Source of the DNA: Asterella californica
Lineage: Eukaryota > Streptophyta > Marchantiopsida > Marchantiales > Aytoniaceae
DNA: 64,000 nt
Direction: 5' to 3'
Assembly: GCA_036924285.1 (NCBI GenBank)
Contig: JAYKYS010000008.1
Coordinates: forward strand, 24,103,001 to 24,167,000
Below the pieces are notes generated by a model. That model was not told the origin of the DNA and searched no databases. It worked only from the letters and a program-made list of their open reading frames with translations. Shown here piece after piece: positions 55,026-64,000 of this stretch (its first letter is position 1; every line of letters begins with the position of its first letter). The position numbers and the translations under genes are program-made.

Positions 55026-57020
55026 TATATAGTGTATGCTCATCGATGAGATCTAGTGAGCACCTTTGAAAAAATGAATTAGATGACTATAGTCATTAAT
55101 TTTGGACTTACGTCTTACTGGATGATTGGATTTAGTTAGAGACTAAGTGCAACAGAAACTAGGTTTTTACTGATAATCACCTAGCTAGCAAAGTATATTC
55201 ATTTTGATGTTGCAAGAAAAATGCTACCAAATTTCACATTTGGTTTTGTGATTTATTGAGCCTTGTGTATTCAAAGCATCATATCATTGAGCTGGGGCCT
55301 AGTACAAAGAAATAACCGTGAAATATCTTCAAGCAGCACTTTATGACCTTAATTTTACAGCATTAGTGTCTTGTCCAAGTTGGGACTCACAATAGATCCA
55401 ATTAAATATCGATACTGGTCCCTTTTACATCTCAAACCTTCAAACATGTTGACTCGAGCTTGGAATAAAAGGACTACTAGAATCACACTAGAAATATGTG
55501 ATTAGCCAACACGCATCCTCAACAAAACTAGGTTGTTTTTGCCTCAAAGCTTAAGATATAAGTCAAGTAGAATGAGCCAAAGCTTCTGAAACTTTTCTTT
55601 CTAAGCTTGATCAAATTTGAACTTTCTATATCATTGACAAGCATACTATCAAGATTTCTAAGTGTTCCATCATTTCACTAAAAATCCTTTATTTGAGTTC
55701 TTCTGTATCGACATGTATGGTTTTATACAAGACAAAATTGTTTAATAATTTCCAGAGAGAATAGTCCGAGATAACGGTCATGATATCACTATTAATTAGT
55801 TTTGAAAGTAGAAAGAGATTAGCAGTTCATATAAATTTAAATCACTGACTTGGAATTTTGATGCTTTGATTTGGAAATGACAAAACATTAGACTGTTCTT
55901 TTCGTCCATCTCTGCAATAGTACGTCACAAAATAAAACTGAATAGAGTATTTGAGACGTAGCTTTAACATCTAGTCAAGTGAGAAAATACATTGGGATAT
56001 CACAGTTGAAATAAAGACCTTGAAGTTCAAAGATGTTCGACCATCTATGTATATTTTCAAGGGATTTTTCATAACAGAATCTCAAATTCTACCCAAATTT
56101 TATATAATCAATGATAACTTTCTTCTCGCATTGTAGAAGATTATGATACTCGTCACTTCAGCCAGCAGTTGGACAAGCATTGTCTATCTATGATTGACCG
56201 ATCCATTGTCTCTTATGATGACAACATGTCGTAATAATACAACGTCGTGTTTACGGACACCAAACTAGATATGGATATGCATCTTCAAACTTTGCATGAC
56301 CTATCTATGAAATCTCAGTAAAGGATTTCAAATCATTCACATCATTTTCACGCAACTCAGCACAAGCACATATTAGTTCTTGAATCTCTTCAGAAGTTGT
56401 GCGCAATTCCTTGAGGTTGTGTTGGTAGGCATGTTGCTCCGAGAGATCAGATTGAGTTCACTCAATGGAGTTATTTCAACTCCAGCTATAGGTCTAAAGT
56501 TTAGGACAAAAGCTAACAGATAATGACTTAAATGGACACATGCATGTTCTTTCAAACTTAACCAGATCCTTAAAGAGTGCGCAATTGATCGTTCATAGAT
56601 TTATGAGAATTTAAAAAAAAAAACAATCTCGTGATTGGTACCATGTCAACCTGTTATCGTCGATGACAGGTCAGAGGTCTGAGTAAGTAAAGCATGCTCT
56701 TCGAAGGTTTGATAAAGTAGAAGAGAGTGCAAGGTCCGATTAAGTCATTATCTGCAAAAGGTATTAATTTTCACAAGAATGCGATGTTCAAGAAATTGTT
56801 TAAGCGTTGAGCAAATAGACCTTGCGAGTGTCCAAAGTGGATGCTATGCCAATAGCTAGAATGTTGAGGTCCGTCCGCTCATCCCTTTTGATTTTTCTGA
56901 GCTAGAAAACAAAAACAAAAAAATTGAGCTCTCAGTTTTGTTCATTTGACGATGTATTTCTTGTACCATTCTTTAGCCTTAATGGGGTAGCAACACTCAC
57001 CGAAGCAGAAAAAAGAGCAT
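55026..57020. other. AT-rich, no gene recognised
   Basis: Probably old retroelement sequence by position, but no domain is readable on either strand. Its right end is the start of LTR copy D. Confidence 0.45.
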
Positions 57021-58655
57021 TGTCGTGTCGTTGATCAGAAAATCAAATTTTGATGCTTAGCATTATCGCTCCAAAGACGTTCATAAGACTAAAAATGAGC
57101 AATTTACACAACTTTGAGTCTTCACTTTCATAGCATCAAATGATAAAGCTCATTGTTAGCTTCCCATGTGCACTTAATAACAAAGCTATGAGGTTCAAAA
57201 GATGAGAAAATCAAGCTAGGCCTTGCTTATCGATGTAGATTGGGTATTTGTGATTCTTGGCGCTATACTAAGAGTGCAAAGGGCTGCTTAATCATTATCT
57301 AGAAAAACCTCACGTATTGTGAACTGATGTAAAGGGGTAGTTTAAAAGACTAGCTTGTATATGTGATTTGTCGACGGACATTTCAGAGGATTGAGAGGTC
57401 TAATGCATATGCACAAGATATCATTGAGTTCATATCTGTCTAAGCTACGTGTTGGTTGAGACGGTTCATGAAGAGATGGATGGAGAGGTGTGACATTCTA
57501 GAGGAAATTGGGATATAGGGAAGAGGATTTGGAGTGCTTCAAGACCTACAAAAGAGAGTTGAACCGTTCAAGCTGTTTTGGAGTCCAAACTTGATGTCCT
57601 TGGATCCATTGAGTTTAGAACAGCGATTTCATCAGGAAATTAAAGACGATACAAAGTTTCATTGGACGATTTGAGATATGTGAGAGAAATAAGCTCGTAA
57701 GGAGACGCTTACATCAGACTTTTGTTCGCCTGTGATATGAAGTTGAATTGTTTTTCATGATCAGTGAGCCAAGCTCTTTATTCTTGATGCTTATGCAATC
57801 AAGGAGTCCTTATCTATGCATAGAGAAGGTCGTACGTAGATCGGATTGGTTTGTTGTGCGTGGTGAGTGAAGTTGAGTCACAAGGGGACGCTTTACGTCA
57901 TTTTTGTGCTTCTTGCGAGTAAATTTCTTGCATGGTTTTGCAAGGAGAACTCTAAACGGCTTGTTTGGAGTCTTGTTGTATTCAAGATAGTCAAATCTAA
58001 CTACCAGAGAAGAAGGATCTCAGATCAGGGAGTTCGTGTAACAAGTGTATGTGGTTTTAACCCATAGGGAGGAGTTTTTGGAGGTTTAATCACCTACAAC
58101 AAAAAATCAAAATATCTCAACTGTAGCAGGTCGGATATGAGAGTTCTTAGAGCCAATGGAGTCAAGGTGGAAGACCTTATTAATATACAAAGACCGTTAG
58201 GTGAAAGTAGAATGTTCTTAGATATGTCTTCTTTGGTTTCTTCACTACGGTTTCATCTTTTTGGATTCGTTAGAGTTCTAGTTGATTGTGTATGACTTGT
58301 GGTGGCTAGTTTTAGCTAAGGGTTTGTACATGGATGTCATTTGGACCTCGCTATGAATCCTGCGATACTGGTACAAAGCTTTTTATTAGCAAAGAGATGT
58401 TTCTTTTGCTTTGAACTACGCTTCGATAGTTTTGGGTCTAGACGTTTCAAAGACTTGTTTTATGATGTTGGGTGCAGTTTCTCAGTTTGTTGTTCTTAGA
58501 GAAATTCATTAGGAATGTATATAAAGTGAGATTGGTATATCTTGCGAAGCTTGTTCTCGTGGTTGTTTCTCTCTTTCTTGCATTTGTTCAACACATGATA
58601 CATCCAAGAACCTCGTAGTTTCTTGGACAACCTTCACGCAAAATGAGATACGATA
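57021..58655 (+). repeat. LTR copy D of the TGTCGTGTCG family
   Basis: Starts TGTCGTGTCGTTGATCAG and ends near GAGATACGATA. It is the most diverged copy and has a single internal unit (about 57100-57250) where B and C have three. AAAATATAAAG-like TATA is not clear. It may be the 5' LTR of the pol remnant further right, but the two families do not match. Confidence 0.75.
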
Positions 58656-58660
58656 GCATA

Positions 58661-58742
58661 CTTGGAGATAAGGTGCTAATTAGAGAATTTAATGTCTTAG
58701 CTTTGGAGATAAGATGTTAATTAGAGAATCATATGTCTTAAC
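58661..58742. repeat. 40-bp tandem duplication after LTR D
   Basis: CTTGGAGATAAGGTGCTAAT begins a 40-bp unit at 58661, and CTTTGGAGATAAGATGTTAA begins a second at 58701. Both end in ATGTCTTA. Confidence 0.8.
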
Positions 58743-59507
58743 TTTGTATTAGAGCATGTCAAAACTAAAACATGAGATTCTTGAAAAAATCAATAATGTA
58801 TCAAAAGACAACTTAGTATAGAACCGTGGATCGCTTACGATGATATTTATGATTTGATATATTTTTATTTTTAGTATTTCTTTCTTGAAATTTAGAGATA
58901 TATTTGAGATTTAAACTTCCTTACTATCCAAAATCATGGCCGAGCCAGATTAAAGATCAATAAGAGACGTCTATGATATTTTTGTACGAGCATCACAGAA
59001 TATGCTCGCATAAAACATTTGCACCTTCTTGGTCCATGTTGAAGAATAACCTTGAGTGTAGTCAATCATAACGTGTTGTAATTATTCTAGAGCTAAGTTG
59101 TGAAACAATAGGATCAAATCTGTTTATCGGATTGTTATCTGTTGTGTTAATGATCCGAATTGTCAGTATCTTGTATTGAATATGTAACAAGCAGCATTAA
59201 TTAGAGTGAGTTGTAGGACTAAGATCAACTCATTGTTAAGTAGTACTCCAGAAAATTATACTTAGAGTAAAGATTCGATTTAGTAGTATTCGGTGAGTCT
59301 GTATTCCAGATGGTTTGTATGATATGTATGATCTTAAGATCTCGGATATCTGAGTAGTCCATATAGTCCTGAATAGTTGAAGACTACGGTGTCCCGAACG
59401 GATATGAGTATATAGTTATCAGCTTGGAAGAAGAAGAGTAACATGACCTTTGAGTGTTGAGACTGGATAGATTATTTGAAGTTCCGTATCCAGCTTATAA
59501 TCCATAT

Positions 59508-59569
59508 ATACGGAGATTGTAAGCCGTATATATAGCTAACTCCATATATACGGCTTACAATCTCCGTAT
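59508..59569. repeat. Perfect 25-bp inverted repeat
   Basis: Arms ATACGGAGATTGTAAGCC + GTATATA (59508-59532) and their exact complement (59545-59569) enclose a 12-base loop. A third, partial arm (TTGTAAGCCGGATATC) follows at about 59577. Confidence 0.92.
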
Positions 59570-61408
59570 TTATTAATTGTAAGCCGGATATCTAGAGTTA
59601 GCTATAGCAGTTTAACCGTCTCTTGGTGTGGCAGTTGTAGCGGAGATCAATACACACATAGACTGCCATTTAAGGAAGTTTAAGCCACGAGGGTCATTGA
59701 TTGATCAATACATCGCAAGTGTACAATGAATTTACATATTTCTTTGTAAGGAGTGGGATTTAAGTTTTGTAGGACATATGCTTCAGTGCACCACATGGAT
59801 GAACATTGAATTGCTTGCATATGTGAATGTTGAGGTGATGAACACTTGCAATACGATCAAATTTCATGCATAGGAGGTCAAGACATCGGGTCCAGATCAA
59901 TACAATGAGTCAGATGTGTCTAATGTCTAAGGCATGTACAACCTTATAACATTTTGGTGACCATGATGGAGAGCGGCAATTTGAAGACAAAAATTGTGAA
60001 GTGCACTCACAGTGAAGAAGTTGGAGCACACCCAGAAGAATAACGGATGAAAGATGAGAAGAGAAATGACAATATAGTTTATATCAAGCTGAATGGGAGG
60101 ACAAACTAGGAGCATAAAAGTTGAGAACAGCAAAAACGAAAGTTCACACGAAAAAACTGAACAGAATGTGGTGAAAATATCGAAGATGATTGTGAGAGAT
60201 CCAAGAAGGCAGAGAAGACATCCTTGGTACCATTGGAATCAAGAAGACAAGGTGCTTCATGCTATGCTATTACATTCTACTTTGGACGAGATCAACATTG
60301 TCAATTTGACAAAGACATGCTCTAAACGTTGAGAAGAAGAGAAATGAAGCACTGAAGAGATTTTGAATCAACGTATGTAAGTTATAAGCAAATGGAGAGA
60401 GATATTATCATACCATTGGAAAGCTTGTGAAGAGACGTTTCAGTCTGCATAATAAATTTGAGGTATGATTTTGAAGTTGACGTGAAATTTCAAAATTATG
60501 TTCACTGCATCAAGATATGATCAGAAACTTCTGAGAGCAATTACTCAATAACCCAAGAAGTGGATTGTTTGATCTTGGACTTGTTAGAATCCTCAGAAGA
60601 CAACGCTCCTTCTTATGCAATCATTTGAATTTTCATCGGACAGAAATTATCAATTTTGGACACTGAAAGTCAACCTGAAAGAGATACTTAAAGATTTTGC
60701 AAACCGTTATTCAGTAACTAAGAAAGCAGGTTGCTCAATCTTGACCTAGTTAGAATTCTTAGAAGATAATATGATTTCCTATAGAACGAATTTCAATTTC
60801 ATTTGAGTGAGGATTGTCAACTCTTAGCGTTGAGAATAAAGCAGAATGAGAGTTTATAGTGTTTATCAAAACAATCCATATGTGAGGGGTGTGGACGTAG
60901 CAGTGTTACAAGTGATCTTTAGAACTATTTTATTCGATGATTGTGATATATTCCTCTCATATGAACTATAGTAGATACATTATGTGAGCTTATTGTATAT
61001 GAACAAGCTATGAGAATAGAGAAGAAGAGTCCAGACCAAAGAAGTGGAAATAATCTTGCAAAGAGAATTTAGAGCTCATTGTTGTCAAATTGCCGGGTTA
61101 GTGCTCAAGCTACATGTCAGTGTAATGATTTTGCTCATAAGCAACAAGTATAGGCTTGAGTTCAATATAGACAAGAAGTAAAATCATTTTTGTTTTATCA
61201 AAAGCATAATCCAAGTCGAAGGACAATGGAAGCTTGGATGGATTGATACATTCATTCTTGTATAATCGAAGTATAGCTTTAGCATGTGGAGAAGAAGTCA
61301 TTGGACGGACACAACTCAATAGAGGACATCATCCTTGAAGAAATCAGATCGGTAGAGCTTAACCCATCGACTATCTTGAGTTTGGTATAATCGATCGAGT
61401 TGAATCCG

Positions 61409-61640
61409 GATAGACCAAATACTGTTGAACTGTATTCCACAAAATTAGATACAAAGAGATCAAATATGATGGACCTATATTCCATATAATTTGATACGGG
61501 AGGGATCAACTACGATGGAACTGGATTTGACAAAATTTGATAAGAAGAGATCAAATACAATGAAATTGGATTCGATCGATATGGATTTGATATATACAAA
61601 AGAATCAGATACGACAAAAATGGATTCCATGAAATACGAC
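61409..61640. repeat. Diverged minisatellite, 45-49-bp period
   Basis: Units starting GATCAAATAYRATGGAACTG occur at 61409, 61458, 61504 and 61549, with a further degenerate one near 61603. Common words are GGATTCCA and AAATTTGATA. Confidence 0.7.
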
Positions 61641-62372
61641 AGAAGAGAATCGTAAACAGCAACAACTTTTCTAGATACTTATGTGTTTTCTTCTTAGAGT
61701 TTTTGGATTGCAGAAAAACAGTTTTTGTATCACATACATGATGACAAATATGAAGCAAAGACTGAAACAGTCTATCATGGAATTCCTCGCACGATTGTAT
61801 ATCATGAGCTAGACACTCTTTATATTGCTTATGGATGCACAAGGGATGATTTGTCTACCAACGGCAATCAAAAAGGAGTTGGATGAAGTAGAAGATCTAG
61901 AACAAGGATACATCAGTTCATATCAGTTTGCCGAATGACATAAACCACAACATCACTTTTTGGTACAACAATTTTGATGAAGATAATCAACTGATAGTGA
62001 CGAGAAGAATTGTGGAAGTACAGAAACCTAGAGATTGAAGAGAGTGAGTAAACACTTGAAGTTGGAGGAAGCGTTATTTGACAAGAATCAAAGTACAAGG
62101 AATGTTCAACCAACAATGTACAATATATTGAAGTTCGATCTATACAAGAAAATGATCGAAGATGTAAAACAAGAGGATGGCCGTTTCCAGCTCCACAGTC
62201 ACAACAAGATCTGGTATGTTTTGATTGTAATCAAAGTGTGGTGCCCACAGTTTGCAAACATTGAGATTTTTATAAAAATTTATAACTTTACGTCTTTTAT
62301 AATTGAATTAACCTTGTTACTTAAGTTTACCCTCTGCTTAGCGGGAAGATGAACTTAAGATAAATTTTTAGG

Positions 62373-62407
62373 AGAGAAGCCGACTTCTTCCGGAAGTCGG
62401 CTTCTCT
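62373..62407. repeat. Perfect 15-bp hairpin, 5-base loop
   Basis: AGAGAAGCCGACTTC (62373-62387), loop TTCCG, GAAGTCGGCTTCTCT (62393-62407). The GC-rich stem stands out from its AT-rich surroundings. It has no T-run, and no transcript ending here is known. Confidence 0.9.
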
Positions 62408-63225
62408 TCTCGAGGATCAGAAAGGAGTTGAGGCAACGAGCAGAACCACCACACTTACTAATTTTTAGCATTGAAGCTAAGTTCTTGAAGAAAGAAAGAT
62501 TGAGGTTGTGAGTAATGGTCAGAGGAGTACAAGTTCAAGAGTTGTTACAAGATGGAAGTTTCAGAACAAACGTTACCAAGAGAGAACTCCACAAGAGGTT
62601 AGAACATGTACTCCTACACCTATCACCAATCATTTTGATAAGGACAGACCAGAGACACGTAATGATATTCTCATTAACAATGGTGAAGAATGTGAGGAGG
62701 ATTGTATCAAGGATGACTCTTTGGATTCACTCCATTACATTGAGAATAACAGTTGATCAACAAGTATCCGGAATGATATTCTGAAGAAATAAGATACAAC
62801 AAGCCAATATTGAACAAGCTTGGTCACTGGACAAAGACTACATCAAAATAAAGTGACAAGGAGGAGAACATCAAAACAATCGAACACCTTTTGTCATTAG
62901 TGATACATATCAGATTTCACCAAGGGAGACATGTTTGTTTAGTTGGGATCAAGGACTTTCAGAAGAAATGGAGATCTCGAGGTAGAACTTGACATATGAT
63001 GAATATATAAAGAGATAATGCAGATCTGGATATTATACGAGAGTTTGGATCGGATACCTATCCAGATGGTTCGGACGTCAATTTAAAGACTCATCGGGGA
63101 ATCAATCCGGAAAACTATACGGAAAGTAATCTGAAACTTTATGTATCATCATCTGTTGTTGAACAAATTGAACATATCCAATCATTAGATGGCTAGGTCA
63201 ACAACTTGCTTACAAGTCTATGACT

Positions 63226-63990
63226 AATGATGTGGATGGTTGGACAATAGCACAACACACTAATGTGAAGGTCAACATTCAGAATACAAGAGAACCACGA
63301 AGTCTGAAGATTGGTCGAGAACTGACCGAAGAGCAAAAACGACTATTGGTCAAGCTTTGGAGAGAATTTGAAGAGGTATTCACTTGGAGATATGAAGATA
63401 TGAATGTTATTCTTGCTATAAGCACCAATCAATAATACAACCAGGTGGTGATAGTAGAGGAAGACCAAGTGAGGATGGTGTTCAATATTTTCTGGAGAGT
63501 CTTTGCTTGTGCAAAGATGCTCTTTGGACTGATTGAAACATCATCCACTTCTCATAGACTCATAACTAAGAGTTTCGGACCTTACATGTGTGATCTCATG
63601 GAGACTTTTCTGGATGAATACACCTTATATGGAGATGCTGATGATCACTTGGAGCAGCCAAGAACATGTTTACTAATGTGTAGGATGAACCAGTTGAGTC
63701 ACAACCTAGAGAAATGCACATTCTAGATAACATTTGGAGTACTAATATGATGTCTCGTCTATAGTGAGAAGTTGCTGAAGGTTTCAAAATGATAAGGAGA
63801 ATGCTTATGAAACATGCACTCAAGAATCAAATGGAGTTAAGTGAGATACTGCAGCAAGATGAAGTACGCTTCTGAAATAGTGATCAGAGTCAAACAGACA
63901 CTTCCAGGATTTTCACAAATAGATCTATTGATATATTTCACAAGTCAAACAGAGATGAAGTACATTATGACAAAACTGAAAGCTTTAGTT
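63226..63990 (+). pseudogene. Gypsy RT remnant, strongly decayed
   Basis: The leader to RT is clear (RELTEEQKRLLVKLWREFEE), but the fingers and first palm motif are deleted. From about 63510 the frame reads MLFGLIETSSTSHRLITKSF, then the catalytic region FLDEYTLYGDADDHLEQ, where the second Asp of F-x-D-D is Glu, and LSHNLEKCTF before a stop at 63724. The downstream connection domain is visible in broken frames to the window end. It is a different gypsy family from the element at 44-54 kb. A Glu/Asp-rich frame at 62508-62756 may belong to its gag, but this is not certain. Confidence 0.7.
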
Positions 63991-64000
63991 ATGGACTATG

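Larger units (their letters stand above)
58743..62507. other. Decayed retroelement or spacer, no readable gene
   Basis: No domain is readable. It holds a 25-bp perfect hairpin (59508-59569), a diverged duplication of about 165 bp (about 60536-60860), a 45-49-bp minisatellite (61409-61640) and a 15-bp perfect hairpin (62373-62407). Confidence 0.5.

Noticed and set aside
62373..62407. Intrinsic terminator of bacterial type
   Set aside because: There is no following T-run and the surrounding genome is eukaryotic.

Overview
The window reads as nuclear DNA of a green plant (streptophyte). The only intact host gene is a spliced nuclear gene for chloroplast phosphoribulokinase (PRK, Calvin-Benson cycle) at 31506-34171 on the minus strand. 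Almost everything else is decayed plant-type retrotransposons (Ty3/gypsy, Ty1/copia, LINE), hairpin-forming repeats and tandem repeats. I see no bacterial operons, CRISPR, rRNA or tRNA. The species cannot be named from the sequence; the gypsy families and gene-poor layout would fit a non-seed plant or charophyte, but this is a guess.

Layout. 1-5.6 kb: blocks of short palindromes built on AGTGCGAY...RTCGCACT, lying between and inside two decayed minus-strand genes. One is an unrecognised multi-exon gene whose splice phases still agree. The other is a Myb/SANT-like DNA-binding protein gene with three frame breaks. 5.9-7.2 kb: 3' part of a LINE. 7.2-16.4 kb: a copia element whose left LTR was split by a gypsy chromovirus (7383-13789). 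The gypsy has both LTRs, primer-binding site, polypurine tract and a 5-bp target duplication (TAGAA). 17.9-21.8 kb: two related gypsy gag fragments facing each other, both without polymerase. 23.2-26.4 kb: a LINE with ORF1 and endonuclease that stops inside reverse transcriptase. 27.7-28.4 kb: C-terminal end of a different LINE-like protein.

28.7-38.9 kb: AT-rich DNA around PRK with several copies of a hairpin repeat. PRK has five exons. All junctions are in phase, and the four cysteines known from plant PRK keep the spinach spacing (93, 132, 321, 327 in the precursor).

39-64 kb: nested gypsy elements. The best preserved has LTRs 44160-45916 and 51964-53700 and a full gag-protease-RT-RNaseH-integrase region broken by a few stops. 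Its LTR family occurs four times, with one, two, three and three copies of an internal ~157-bp tandem unit. It interrupts the RT of an older gypsy (38971-44159). The right end holds another LTR of the family and a very decayed gypsy pol.

The repeats do not form a pathway with PRK. The main biological content is one photosynthesis gene embedded in nested retroelements, plus two hairpin or palindrome repeat families that no family I recognise explains.
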